A DNA stretch of 53,415 nt. Source: Pseudomonadota bacterium. GTDB taxonomy: Bacteria > Pseudomonadota > Alphaproteobacteria > Caulobacterales > Caulobacteraceae. Made by a program: the position numbers and the translations under genes. The stretch lies in assembly GCA_023432855.1 (NCBI GenBank), contig JAEZEZ010000060.1:1-53415 (forward strand), read 5' to 3'. Positions 42,681 through 50,576 of this stretch are shown piece after piece (within the stretch, counting starts at the first letter, position 1; every line of letters starts with the position of its first letter). The notes below the pieces were generated by a model that did no database searches, had not been told where the DNA came from, and was given only the letters and a program-made list of their open reading frames with translations.

Positions 42681-43274
42681 ATGACCCCCGCCCTGCTCGC
42701 CGCCTACGCCGAGCCGCACCGGCGCTATCATACGCTGGCCCACGTCGAGGACTGCCTGGCGCGGCTCGGCGAGGTCGAAGGGCTGTCTGCCGCCGAGCGG
42801 CGGGTGCTCGAGCTGGCCGTCTGGTGGCACGACGCGGTCTACGACCCGACCCGCAGCGACAACGAGGAGCGTTCCGCCGAATTGGCGGAGCGCGACCTCG
42901 TGGCCCTGGGCGAACCGGAAGAGGTTCGCGCCGAGGTCGCCCGGCTGGTGCGGCTGACGAAAGGGCACGAGGTCGAAGCCGACGACCGGCTGGGCGCCGT
43001 GCTCGTATCCATCGACCTGTCGATCCTGGGCGCCGCGCCCGACGATTACGACCGCTACGCCGCCCAGGTGCGCGAGGAATACGGTTTCGTGCCCGACGAC
43101 GCCTTTCGGGCCGGGCGCGCGGCGGTGCTGCGCAGGTTCCTGGATGCAGGGGCGATCTACCCGGATGCGGCGTTCGGGGCGCGCCACGAGGCGCCGGCGC
43201 GGGCCAACATCGCGCGGGAGCTGGCGGCGCTCAGCGACGGACGCCCGTCAGGTCCATTGCGTCCAGCGTCCTGA
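42681..43274 (+). CDS. HD-superfamily metal-dependent phosphohydrolase-like protein
   Basis: 197 residues. YHTLAHVEDCL and AVWWHDAVYDPTRSDNEERS give the family's His and His-Asp metal ligands; a late IDLSILG with Asp completes the HD set. This is the uncharacterised predicted HD group often misnamed as a receptor subunit. GGGGAG precedes the ATG. Its 3' end overlaps the M28 peptidase gene on the other strand by 44 bases. Substrate unknown, perhaps a nucleotide. Confidence 0.85.
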   Translation: MTPALLAAYAEPHRRYHTLAHVEDCLARLGEVEGLSAAERRVLELAVWWHDAVYDPTRSDNEERSAELAERDLVALGEPEEVRAEVARLVRLTKGHEVEADDRLGAVLVSIDLSILGAAPDDYDRYAAQVREEYGFVPDDAFRAGRAAVLRRFLDAGAIYPDAAFGARHEAPARANIARELAALSDGRPSGPLRPAS

Positions 43275-44151
43275 ACGCATCGACGATGGTCTCGACCGCG
43301 GCGGCGTAAGCCTCCACCGGGATACGGTCGGCGTCGTCGGTCGGGCGATGGTAGTCGGGGTGGTCGTCGACGCTGAAGAAGACGAAGGGCACCCCCGCCC
43401 GGTGGAAAGGCTCCTGGTCAGACAGGTTGACCCAGTTCATGCGCCCCTTGTCCTCGGGCCGGTCGCGGCCGAAGGACAGCTTCACCTTCGAGCGCGCCGC
43501 AACGGCTTCCAACGGCGCCCGCAGGCCCGGGTACGGGTGCGTCCCCACGGCCCAGATCTCTCCGGTGTCGAGCCGGCTGATCATGTCGAGGTTGATGTTC
43601 AGGCGCATGGCCGCGACCGGGACCGGCGGTTCGGCGACGAAGGCCTCGGCGCCTTTCAGGCCCATCTCCTCGGCGTCCAGGGCGACGAACAGCACCGAAT
43701 GCTCGGGGGGCTTTGCGCGCAGGCGCCGCGCCAGTTCGAACAGCGACGCGACGCCCGACGCGTTGTCGTCGGCGCCGTTGTAGATCTCACCCTCGACGAC
43801 GCCCTCGTGGTCGTAGTGGGCGGTCACCACGATGAACTCGCCCGGGCGGGAGCGGCCGCGGACCATGCCCACGAGGTTCACCCCATGAACCGTATCGCCT
43901 CCCTTGGTAGTGAAGGCGAACGGCTGTTCCCAACCCGCCGGGCCCGGCCGCAGGCCGGCCTGCCGGAACCGGCGCAGAACATGGACCCGGGCCATGGCGG
44001 CGCCTTCGCGGCCCGTGGCGCGGCCGCCCATGTCGTCGGCAGCCAGCACGCGCACATCGCGCATGAGCCGCTCGCCGGCGTCCGGCGTCGGCAGGGTTGC
44101 GCAGGCGGCCAGCAGCGAAGCGGCCGCCAACGCCGCCGTCAGTCTCTTCAT
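43231..44151 (-). CDS. M28-family zinc aminopeptidase lipoprotein
   Basis: 306 residues. The signal peptide with lipobox (SLLAACATLP) suggests anchoring to the envelope. The M28 metal ligands are visible: TAHYDHEG, NGADDNASGVA, FVALDAEEMGLKG, NLDMISR and DDHPDYHRPTDD. All five binding positions are present, so an active di-zinc exopeptidase working in the periplasm is expected. Starts four bases after the upstream lipoprotein's stop, so the two are surely one operon. Confidence 0.9.
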   Translation of the reverse strand: MKRLTAALAAASLLAACATLPTPDAGERLMRDVRVLAADDMGGRATGREGAAMARVHVLRRFRQAGLRPGPAGWEQPFAFTTKGGDTVHGVNLVGMVRGRSRPGEFIVVTAHYDHEGVVEGEIYNGADDNASGVASLFELARRLRAKPPEHSVLFVALDAEEMGLKGAEAFVAEPPVPVAAMRLNINLDMISRLDTGEIWAVGTHPYPGLRAPLEAVAARSKVKLSFGRDRPEDKGRMNWVNLSDQEPFHRAGVPFVFFSVDDHPDYHRPTDDADRIPVEAYAAAVETIVDAFRTLDAMDLTGVRR

Positions 44152-44155
44152 CGAA

Positions 44156-44755
44156 TCAGTCGCCGCCGAACCAGGTGAAGGCGAGGTTGTCGAATACCTT
44201 GTCGCCGATGACCAGACGCCCGGTGAGGACGGTTCTGGCGTCGGGGCCCGAGGGACCGCCCGCCTGGTCGGCGCGCAGCGCCGCCATGTCCATGCGGCCC
44301 TGGAACTCGATGCGGCCGAGCCGGGGATGATTGTCTACGAAGGCGACGTCACCCGAGGGCGTGATCCGATAGGCGTCGGCGAGCGCCCGTTCGGTGACCG
44401 AGCGGCTTTCGCCGCCGAGCTCGTTGGAGACCATCGGGCTGGTGACGTCCTCGAACTGCAGCATCACGGGAGCATAGGTCCCGCTGCGTTCGCCGCCCTC
44501 CCAATCGGAGAACTCCTGCACGCCGCCCATGTGCAGGTGGGAAAGCCGGAAGTTTCCAACCTGCACCTCGGAGGCGGGCATGTAGTAGCCGAACAGGTCG
44601 ACGCCGGCCGGGTGGGAGAAGCCGGCGAGCTCGGCGGCGGGCGGGGCCGAGCCGGCCGGCAGGGCGACCTCGGTCGATTCGCCGGCGGGCGCCTCGGCCG
44701 GGCCGGAGCAGGCGGCGAGCATCAGGACAGCTGCGGCGCAGGCGATCGTACGCAT
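44156..44755 (-). CDS. Lipoprotein, function unknown
   Basis: 199 residues. MRTIACAAAVLMLAACSGPA is a lipoprotein signal peptide; the mature part begins Ala/Pro/Glu-rich, then a compact beta-rich domain (VDLFGYYMPASEVQVGNFRL, YAPVMLQFEDVTSP). I do not recognise a family. It is the first gene of a two-gene operon with the M28 peptidase and is divergent from bolA over 118 bases. Possibly a partner or regulator of the peptidase; inference only. Confidence 0.75.
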   Translation of the reverse strand: MRTIACAAAVLMLAACSGPAEAPAGESTEVALPAGSAPPAAELAGFSHPAGVDLFGYYMPASEVQVGNFRLSHLHMGGVQEFSDWEGGERSGTYAPVMLQFEDVTSPMVSNELGGESRSVTERALADAYRITPSGDVAFVDNHPRLGRIEFQGRMDMAALRADQAGGPSGPDARTVLTGRLVIGDKVFDNLAFTWFGGD

Positions 44756-44873
44756 GGATTTCCCCCCTTGTGGGCCGTCGTGCGACCACATCACGCGCGG
44801 CCGCGTCAGTCCAATCTTAACCAGAATGGGCGCATGCACAGGCTGGCCTCGTGCGCGAGGAGGGAGCCCGTTC

Positions 44874-45113
44874 ATGCCCATGTCCGCCGAAGACCTGGAA
44901 AGCCGCCTTCGGGCCGCCTTTCCGGACGCGGAGATCGAAATTCAGGATCTGGCCGGGGACGGCGACCACTATCGCGCGCGCATCGTCTCGGAGCAGTTTC
45001 GCGGCCTCAGCCGCGTGCGCCAGCACCAGCTGGTCTACGCCGCGCTCGGCGGCCGCATGGGCGGCGAACTGCACGCGCTTGCTCTCGAAACCAGCACGCC
45101 TGTGGAGGGCTGA
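44874..45113 (+). CDS. bolA: BolA family protein
   Basis: 79 residues with the BolA-fold pattern: LESRLRAAFPDAEIEIQDLA then DHYRARIVSEQFRGLSRVRQHQLVYAALGG, including the conserved His-Tyr and the RHQ-like QHQ-L-V region. BolA proteins complex with monothiol glutaredoxins through a shared 2Fe-2S cluster; such a glutaredoxin (46123-46482) is two genes downstream. AGGGAG stands before the ATG. First gene of bolA - AKR-like - grxD. Confidence 0.9.
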   Translation: MPMSAEDLESRLRAAFPDAEIEIQDLAGDGDHYRARIVSEQFRGLSRVRQHQLVYAALGGRMGGELHALALETSTPVEG

Positions 45114-45116
45114 CCC

Positions 45117-46034
45117 TTGCGCTATCGCCCATTCGGAAGATCCGGCGTCGTCGTTTCCGCGGTCACCCTGGTGATCGACGACGACATGGCGCGGGGCGGT
45201 CAGGACGCCTGCCGCGAGATGATCGAGGCCGCCCTGGAACAGGGGGTCAACGCCTTTCACATCGAGACGCCCGAGCCGGACGCCGCCATCGCGCTGGGCC
45301 AGGCGCTGGGCGCCATCGAACGGCGGCTGGTGTTCACCTCCATGCGGCTTGGCCTTGGGCGCGGGCGCACGGGCATGGTGCGCGACTTCTCGCCCGAAGC
45401 GCTGTCGCAGGCGGTGGAGATGACGCTGCGCACGTCCAACGTCGGCCACCTCGACCTGGTGATCCTGGACGATCCCGGCGAGGAGGAGCTTCCGCAAAAG
45501 TCCCTCTCTGCCCTGAAGTCTCTGCGCTCGGCCGGCCGGGTGAACCTGCTGGGCGTCGCCGGCGACAACGACGCCATGGACGCCTACCTCTCGACCGGCG
45601 CCTTCGACGTGCTCGCCACCCCCTACGGCGTCACCTCCGGCTGGAAGGAGCGCAATCGCATGCGCGCCGCGGTCGAACAGGACATGGCCATCCTGGCCTA
45701 CGACTGGTTCCCCGCCGACCTCAGCACCGCGAAGAAGGCCGAGAATCTGGAGCCGAAGAAAAAGGGGCTGTTCGGCAAGGTGTTCGCCGAGCCGGATCCT
45801 TTCGAGGGCATTCGCGGCTATTCCTTCCTGCACCGCACGCCGAACTGGACCGCCGAGGAGATCTGCCTGGGCTTCACCCTGACGGAGCCTGCGGTGTCCA
45901 GCGCCTGGATCGAGCCCTCCGACATCGAGCATCTGGAGCGGCTGTGCGACGTGCCGGACCGCGACCTGCCGCCCGGCATGGGCGCGCAGATCGAGATGGC
46001 GCGCTTCTCGGTGGCGGGCCAGAAGATCGCCTGA
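45117..46034 (+). CDS. Aldo/keto reductase-like protein lacking the catalytic tetrad
   Basis: 305 residues, TTG start with GGAGGG 7 bases upstream. It opens like an AKR (MRYRPFGRSGVVVSAVTL) and keeps the barrel rhythm (ALEQGVNAFHIETP, VGHLDLVILDDPG), but the Asp, Tyr, Lys and His used for catalysis are replaced: the FFDTA-x-x-YG region reads FHIETPEPD, the Lys strand reads VFTSM and the His strand reads LDDP. Probably a non-catalytic AKR fold. It sits between the BolA and Grx4 genes, with only 3 bases after bolA. Confidence 0.75.
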   Translation: MRYRPFGRSGVVVSAVTLVIDDDMARGGQDACREMIEAALEQGVNAFHIETPEPDAAIALGQALGAIERRLVFTSMRLGLGRGRTGMVRDFSPEALSQAVEMTLRTSNVGHLDLVILDDPGEEELPQKSLSALKSLRSAGRVNLLGVAGDNDAMDAYLSTGAFDVLATPYGVTSGWKERNRMRAAVEQDMAILAYDWFPADLSTAKKAENLEPKKKGLFGKVFAEPDPFEGIRGYSFLHRTPNWTAEEICLGFTLTEPAVSSAWIEPSDIEHLERLCDVPDRDLPPGMGAQIEMARFSVAGQKIA

Positions 46035-46122
46035 GGTTGCGCGGGCGCACGCCCGCGACGCCGCATCGCTTGACCCGGGAGGCGCGCGCTCCTAGCTGAG
46101 GCCATCCTCGAGGAGCCTCGCC

Positions 46123-46482
46123 GTGACCGACGCCACCGCCGCAGCCGACCCCGTTCGCGACTTCATCGCCCAGGCCGTGGAGCAGAATCCCGTGGTGCTG
46201 TTCATGAAGGGCACGCCCGACAGCCCGCGCTGCGGCTTTTCCTCGGTGGTGGTCCAGATCCTGGACCACATGAGCGTCGATTTCGTAGGCGTCGACGTGC
46301 TGCAGGACGAGGGCCTGCGCCAGGGAATCAAGGATTTCTCCGACTGGCCGACCATCCCGCAGCTCTATGTGAAGGGCGAGTTCGTGGGCGGCTGCGACAT
46401 CCTGCGCGAGATGTTCCAGTCGGGCGAGCTGCAGACCTTCATGGCCGAGAAGGGCGTGGTCGGGGGCGAACCCGAGGCCTAG
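46123..46482 (+). CDS. grxD: Monothiol glutaredoxin (Grx4/GrxD type)
   Basis: 119 residues. The active site CGFS is seen in LFMKGTPDSPRCGFSSVVVQ; the glutathione-binding SDWPTIPQLYVKGEF and VGGCDILREM complete the family. Such proteins carry glutathione-ligated 2Fe-2S clusters and pass them on with BolA. The start is GTG 46123 with GGAG upstream (an acidic Ala-rich N terminus of about 20 residues). The bolA-to-grxD order supports cooperation. Confidence 0.93.
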   Translation: MTDATAAADPVRDFIAQAVEQNPVVLFMKGTPDSPRCGFSSVVVQILDHMSVDFVGVDVLQDEGLRQGIKDFSDWPTIPQLYVKGEFVGGCDILREMFQSGELQTFMAEKGVVGGEPEA

Positions 46483-46483
46483 A

Positions 46484-46503
46484 TCGCCTGCCGGGCGAGT
46501 TTT
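46484..46503 (+). terminator. Weak hairpin with T-run after grxD
   Basis: TCGCC (46484-46488) pairs with GGCGA (46494-46498) around TGCCG, followed by G-TTTT. It lies just past the grxD stop and may end the bolA-AKR-grxD transcript; the stem is only 5 base pairs. Confidence 0.4.
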
Positions 46504-46543
46504 CCGGCGCGCAGAGCCCAAATTCGCATTACAGTGTTCTCCC

Positions 46544-47413
46544 ATGGCGACGGGGGAACGAGGCAGGCGTACGCGCAAACCGGCGCGTCGGGCTGAACAG
46601 CCCCCCGTTTCCGCGCCTGAGCGCCTGACCGAGGCCGAACGGGAAGCCGATGAACACGCTGCCGTGGCGGCGGCGGCCGTGGCGGCTGCGGACCGGCGGC
46701 GGCGGAAGTTCCGGCTGACCGAGGCGGGGGTGGCCTTTGCGGCCCTCTTGCTGTCGGGCGCGGCCTTCGTGGGCAGTATCGCTGTTTATCTCCGCGGCTC
46801 GGAGATCGTCACTCTCCAGCCCAAGGAGTTTGTGATGTACCGCGACGCGGGGCCTAGCGGCGCCGATCTCTACGTCGCCGTGCCGGTCGCCATGATCAAT
46901 GCCGCACGTTCGGACTACGGCGACGTAGTGACCAGGGCCACGGTCAGGTTTAAAGGGCCCAAGGCGTCGGACGTCAGCTTCTTCTACGAAGCCGTCATTG
47001 AACCGGTAATGAGCCGGGACGTCACGCGGGCCGTTGAAAATTGCCCGGACGGCGCGCGGTGCATTGCGGAAACCGGGTTCTACGTCATCGAACGGCCGGC
47101 CCGGTTGCTGGATGTGCCGGGAGGCTCATCACGAACCGACTACCTGTCTTTTGGCATCTATCCGCCGGGTTGCGCTGGCCCGCCCGCTCAATGCGAGCAG
47201 TTCCGAAGCTTCGACGGTGCAGTCGAAGCTATGCGGCGGAGTGGGCCGATCACGATCCTCGTCGAGCTCGAGACCTTCTTCGATGGGAAACATTCGCTCG
47301 AATGCCGCCTGCCGGCCGCACCCGAGGAGCGAGACGCGATCTACGACTACCTGAGGTCCCGCGGCTGGGCGATGCCGGGCTGTGAGGACGCAAGACAAGG
47401 AGGAACGGCGTGA
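46544..47413 (+). CDS. Single-pass membrane protein with CPDG Cys motif, function unknown
   Basis: 289 residues. A long basic N terminus (KPARRAEQ...) with an Ala-rich helix (EHAAVAAAAVAAADRRRRKF), one membrane segment (FAALLLSGAAFVGSIAVYL, about 65-83) and an extracytoplasmic domain of about 200 residues. That domain has Cys pairs NCPDGARC (about 166-173) and GCAGPPAQC (about 206-214). The coding sequence from about 46900 is less GC-rich than most of the window. Its stop overlaps the next gene (GTGA). First of three exported proteins sharing the CP[DG]G motif. No family recognised. Confidence 0.7.
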   Translation: MATGERGRRTRKPARRAEQPPVSAPERLTEAEREADEHAAVAAAAVAAADRRRRKFRLTEAGVAFAALLLSGAAFVGSIAVYLRGSEIVTLQPKEFVMYRDAGPSGADLYVAVPVAMINAARSDYGDVVTRATVRFKGPKASDVSFFYEAVIEPVMSRDVTRAVENCPDGARCIAETGFYVIERPARLLDVPGGSSRTDYLSFGIYPPGCAGPPAQCEQFRSFDGAVEAMRRSGPITILVELETFFDGKHSLECRLPAAPEERDAIYDYLRSRGWAMPGCEDARQGGTA

Positions 47414-47856
47414 GAAGTTCAAGTCTGGCCGTAATCGCCATTGCCACACTCGTTCTGCTTCAGGGCTGTCGGGGCCCTGAACAGGCTGCCGCACCCGAAG
47501 CTGCAAAGCCGCCTCCCGCGGACACGCAGCGCCCTCCGCCGAACCCCGGAGATGGATCGGTCAAATGCCCGGGCGGCGACGCCTGTCCTAATCCCAACTT
47601 CCGAGACAACTACGGCATCGCTGGCTGGGAAGTTGGCAATCACGCCTCCGGACGGCCGATCCAGATAATCTGCGACGGTTCAGATGCCGACGGCTGCCCC
47701 AAGGGATACGTGGGCCGCCTACTGCTGAAGGATGCGCTAGAGCAGAAGGGAGACCTGATCGTTTGCCGTAATGGGAAGAGCCCATGCAAGGAGAGGGCCT
47801 GGGCTATCGTCTGCCCTGATGGCCAGCGCGCCTGTCCAATGCGATTCAAGGAATAG
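47410..47856 (+). CDS. Cys-repeat lipoprotein, function unknown
   Basis: 148 residues from GTG 47410 with AAGGAGG upstream. LVLLQGC is the lipobox; a Pro/Ala linker follows. The mature domain carries four Cys-loop units: CPGGDAC (residues 53-59), CDGSDADGC, CRNGKSPC and CPDGQRAC, each Cys - 1 or 2 - Gly - ... - Cys. Pairing as four small disulfide loops is likely in the periplasm. It shows AT-richer codons than its neighbours. Coupled to the gene before by GTGA and 10 bases from the next. No family recognised. Confidence 0.7.
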   Translation: MRSSSLAVIAIATLVLLQGCRGPEQAAAPEAAKPPPADTQRPPPNPGDGSVKCPGGDACPNPNFRDNYGIAGWEVGNHASGRPIQIICDGSDADGCPKGYVGRLLLKDALEQKGDLIVCRNGKSPCKERAWAIVCPDGQRACPMRFKE

Positions 47857-47866
47857 GAGGCGGGCG

Positions 47867-48046
47867 ATGTCGAGAGGGCTGATAACCGGCGCGGCGCTCA
47901 TCACGGCGTTAGCGATGAGCAGCTGCGCCATGCTGAAGCGCTGCCCCGGGGGCGCTGGGTGTCCGCAACAGCCGGTGGAGAATTTCGCCGCGCTGACGGC
48001 GCCCGCGCCGGCCACCGCCCTTCCGGAGACCGCTGCGGCCAAGTAA
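47867..48046 (+). CDS. Short lipoprotein with CPGGAGCP motif
   Basis: 59 residues, ATG 47867 preceded by TAGGAGG at 6 bases. The signal peptide ends in lipobox MSSC, followed by AMLKRCPGGAGCPQQPVENF and an Ala/Pro-rich tail. The CPGGAGCP unit copies the CPGGDACP of the gene before it. The short mature form looks like a tethered peptide. Probably cotranscribed with the preceding two. Confidence 0.65.
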   Translation: MSRGLITGAALITALAMSSCAMLKRCPGGAGCPQQPVENFAALTAPAPATALPETAAAK

Positions 48047-48055
48047 ACGTCGGTC

Positions 48056-48508
48056 ATGACCGAACCTACTTCCTCCCGGTCCCGCGAGCGGCGGGGCGTG
48101 TTTTCGCCGCCCGCGGACCGCGAGGTGTTCGTCGTGCCGCTGGAGATCGCGCCGGCCGACATCGACGAGAACGACCACGTCAACAACGTGGTCTATGTGC
48201 GCTGGCTGCAGGACGTGGGCACCACCCACTGGAACGCGCGCTTCGAAGAGGATGTGCGGGCGAAGTGGTCCTGGGTCTGCCTGCGCCACGAGGTCGACTA
48301 CCTGAAGCCGCTGAACCTCGGCGATCCGGTGCAGGCGCGCACCTGGGTGGGCACGCCCCATGGCGCGACCTTCGCCCGCTACGTGGTCATCGAGGGTCCC
48401 GACGGCCCGGCCGCGCAGGGGCGGTCCGACTGGGTGCTGGTGGACTCGCAGACCATGCGCCCCGCGCGCATTCCCGCCTGGATGGTGGCGCCCTTCGAAC
48501 CCGGGTGA
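48056..48508 (+). CDS. Acyl-CoA thioesterase (hotdog fold, 4HBT type)
   Basis: 150 residues. ADIDENDHVNNVVYVRWLQD carries the catalytic-position Asp and the hallmark D-x-N-x-H-V-N-N pattern of 4-hydroxybenzoyl-CoA thioesterase-like enzymes, followed by RHEVDYLKPLNLGD and RSDWVLVD. The YbgC-type and the long-chain acyl-CoA enzymes share this; the chain specificity cannot be read. ATG follows the small lipoprotein by 9 bases. Ends before the shared terminator with rpsD. Confidence 0.88.
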   Translation: MTEPTSSRSRERRGVFSPPADREVFVVPLEIAPADIDENDHVNNVVYVRWLQDVGTTHWNARFEEDVRAKWSWVCLRHEVDYLKPLNLGDPVQARTWVGTPHGATFARYVVIEGPDGPAAQGRSDWVLVDSQTMRPARIPAWMVAPFEPG

Positions 48509-48514
48509 GGCAAC

Positions 48515-48545
48515 GAAAAAAGGCCCCGGATCGCTCCGGGGCCTT
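48515..48545 (-). terminator. Terminator of rpsD
   Basis: Arms AAGGCCCCGGA (48520-48530) and TCCGGGGCCTT (48535-48545) around TCGC form an 11-base stem; reading the minus strand, it is followed by a T-run (complement of AAAAAA from 48515-48520). It ends the rpsD transcript and, more weakly, the thioesterase transcript in the other direction. The stem tip GGATCGCTCC also occurs in the rplI terminator. Confidence 0.9.
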
Positions 48546-48569
48546 CTCGATCTCTGAACCTTTCGCCGC

Positions 48570-49187
48570 TTAGGACGAGTAGAACTCGACCACGAGGTTC
48601 GGCTCCATCTTCACCGGGTACGGCACGTCGGCCAGTTCCGGGACGCGGACGTAGCGGGCCGAGAAGCCGCGGTCGCCCAGCTCGACGTAGTCGGGGATGT
48701 CGCGCTCGCTGGACTGCTGGGCTTCCAGCACCAGGGCCATGTTACGGGCGCGCTCGCGCACCTCGATCACGTCGCCCGGCTTGCAGCGGTAGGACGCGAT
48801 GTTCACCCGGCGGCCGTTGACGTTGACGTGGCCGTGGTTGACGAACTGGCGCGCGGCCCAGGGGGTCGGCACGAACTTGGCGCGGTAGACGACGGCGTCC
48901 AGGCGCGATTCCAGCAGGCCGATCAGGTTCTCCGACGTGTTGCCCTTGCGGCGGGCGGCCTCGTCGTAGGTGCGGCGGAACTGCTTTTCGGTGATGTTGG
49001 CGTAGTAGCCCTTCAGCTTCTGCTTGGCTTTCAGCTGAAGGCCGAAGTCGGACACCTTGGACTTGCGGCGCTGGCCGTGCTGGCCGGGGCCGTAGGCGCG
49101 CTGGTTGACCGGGGACTTCGGGCGGCCCCACAGGTTTTCACCCATGGCGCGGTCGAGTTTGTACTTGGCGCTGTGGCGCTTGGACAT
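48570..49187 (-). CDS. rpsD: 30S ribosomal protein S4
   Basis: 205 residues of the small-subunit assembly protein. The N terminus MSKRHSAKYKLDRAMGENLW and the S4 domain FVNHGHVNVNGRRVNIASYR are diagnostic. Alone here rather than in the alpha operon, as in many alphaproteobacteria. Start ATG 49185-49187; the 162-base upstream gap carries a hairpin. A strong terminator follows on the minus strand. Confidence 0.97.
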   Translation of the reverse strand: MSKRHSAKYKLDRAMGENLWGRPKSPVNQRAYGPGQHGQRRKSKVSDFGLQLKAKQKLKGYYANITEKQFRRTYDEAARRKGNTSENLIGLLESRLDAVVYRAKFVPTPWAARQFVNHGHVNVNGRRVNIASYRCKPGDVIEVRERARNMALVLEAQQSSERDIPDYVELGDRGFSARYVRVPELADVPYPVKMEPNLVVEFYSS

Positions 49188-49273
49188 CTGTCTCTCTTCT
49201 TCGACGCGCCCCGGCGGCCCCGGAATTGGGCCCGCGATCTCAACGGCGGTATCGCGTCATCCGTCATGAAACG

Positions 49274-49295
49274 CGCCCCGGGATGAGCCGGGGCG
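49274..49295 (-). terminator. 8-base-pair hairpin between fghA operon and rpsD
   Basis: CGCCCCGG (49274-49281) pairs with CCGGGGCG (49288-49295) over a 6-base loop. On the minus strand it follows the small membrane gene ending at 49350 and is followed by CGTTTC, a poor T-run. It could end the formaldehyde transcript or belong to the rpsD leader. Confidence 0.45.
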
Positions 49296-49349
49296 TGAAG
49301 GCGCGGTGTATGACGGGGGCAGCCTGGGAAGTCAAGGCGGCCCGCCGCC

Positions 49350-49580
49350 CTACCGCCGCCGGATCCAGAACCGGTCGGCGGCCCAGTAGGCGGCGGCGAT
49401 CAGGGCGACGCCGGCCAGCATCATCAGCCCGGTCCACGGCGCGCCCGCCTCGGCCGACCGGCCGCGGGCGGCCCACCACATGACCACCGCGATCAGGAAC
49501 CCCGCCACCGGCACGGCGAACGCCATGACCAGCATCAGGCGCTCCATGCGGGCGCGGCGCGGACGCTCGGGCGGGCTCAT
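49350..49580 (-). CDS. Small two-pass membrane protein, function unknown
   Basis: 76 residues. A basic start (MSPPERPRRARMERLML) leads to two membrane segments (LVMAFAVPVAGFLIAVVMWW and TGLMMLAGVALIAAAYW) and a basic C terminus, giving both ends cytoplasmic. Start overlaps the fghA stop as ATGA, so it is cotranslated with the formaldehyde enzyme. No family recognised. Confidence 0.7.
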   Translation of the reverse strand: MSPPERPRRARMERLMLVMAFAVPVAGFLIAVVMWWAARGRSAEAGAPWTGLMMLAGVALIAAAYWAADRFWIRRR

Positions 49581-50416
49581 CGCTTCAGCCGCTCGGCGTG
49601 GAAGGCCAGGTGGTCGGCGATGAAGCTGGCGATGAAGAAGTAGGAGTGGTCGTAGCCGTCCTGCATGCGCAGGGTCAGCTTCTGGCCGGCCGCGGCGCAG
49701 GCGGCCTGCAGCAGTTCGGGCTTCAGCTGGCCGTCTAGGAACTGGTCGGCGGTTCCCTGGTCGACCAGGATGTCGTCGTACTTCGCGCAGGCCGCGCCCC
49801 CCTCGATGAGCAGGGCCGCGTCGTGTTCGGCCCAGGCCGTGCGGTCGGCGCCGAGGTAGGCGCCGAGCGCCTTCTCGCCCCACGGGCAGCGCGTGGGCGA
49901 GGCTATCGGGGCGAAGGCCGAGACGCTGTCGAAAAGCTGCGGATGGCGGAGCGCCAGGGTCAGGGCCCCGTGCCCGCCCATGGAGTGGCCGGTGATGGAG
50001 CGCCGGCCGTCGGTCGGCAGCTCGGCGTCGATCAGTTCCACCAGGTCGCGGGTGACGTAGGTCTCCATCCGAAAGTGCGGGGCCCAGGGCGCCTGCGTGG
50101 CGTCGACGTAGAAGCCGGCGCCCTGCCCCAGGTCGTAGGCTTCGTCATTGGCGACGCCCTCGCCCCGCGGGCTGGTGTCCGGCGCCACCACGATCAGGCC
50201 GAGCCGCGCGGCGGCGGCGTAGGCCCCGGCCTTGGAAGTGAAGTTGTCCTCGGTGCAGGTCAGGCCGGAAAGCCAGATCACCACCGGAAACGGCCCCTCG
50301 CCCGGCGGCGTGAAGGCGGACAGGCGCATGGGCGTGCCGGTCGCGGCGCTGTCATGGCGCAGGTAGCGGAGCGTTCCGCCGTGGACCTTGTGCTGGGCCA
50401 GTACCTCAACGGTCAT
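49577..50416 (-). CDS. fghA: S-formylglutathione hydrolase
   Basis: Hydrolyses S-formylglutathione to formate and glutathione, the second step of glutathione-dependent formaldehyde detoxification. 279 residues; Ser nucleophile in TGHSMGGHGALTLA, Asp in DQGTADQFL and His in DGYDHSYFFI form the esterase D triad; LTCTEDNFTSKAGAY is also typical. Together with frmA (50963-52072) it should make a pathway, but a GIY-YIG gene and an inverted repeat stand between. Start ATG 50414-50416. Confidence 0.94.
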   Translation of the reverse strand: MTVEVLAQHKVHGGTLRYLRHDSAATGTPMRLSAFTPPGEGPFPVVIWLSGLTCTEDNFTSKAGAYAAAARLGLIVVAPDTSPRGEGVANDEAYDLGQGAGFYVDATQAPWAPHFRMETYVTRDLVELIDAELPTDGRRSITGHSMGGHGALTLALRHPQLFDSVSAFAPIASPTRCPWGEKALGAYLGADRTAWAEHDAALLIEGGAACAKYDDILVDQGTADQFLDGQLKPELLQAACAAAGQKLTLRMQDGYDHSYFFIASFIADHLAFHAERLKR

Positions 50417-50422
50417 CCCAAA

Positions 50423-50575
50423 CTCCGCTCATCCCCGCGGACGCGGGGACCCAGTTCTTTGGCAGGGCGCAGGCGATCTAATGCCCCGCCCCGAACGCGG
50501 CATCAAACATTCATTGGGTGACTGCTGAGCCAACTGGACAGGACTGGGTCCCCGCGTCCGCGGGGATGCGCGGAG
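50423..50575. repeat. 32-base inverted repeat between fghA and the GIY-YIG gene
   Basis: Arms 50423-50454 and 50544-50575 are reverse complements at 31 of 32 bases with 89 bases between. Each arm itself folds: CCCCGC-GGAC-GCGGGG. The right arm ends one base before the GIY-YIG stop. The nested hairpin and length resemble REP-type interspersed repeats rather than insertion-sequence ends. It occupies the gap where frmA and fghA would otherwise adjoin. Confidence 0.85.
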
Positions 50576-50576
50576 A

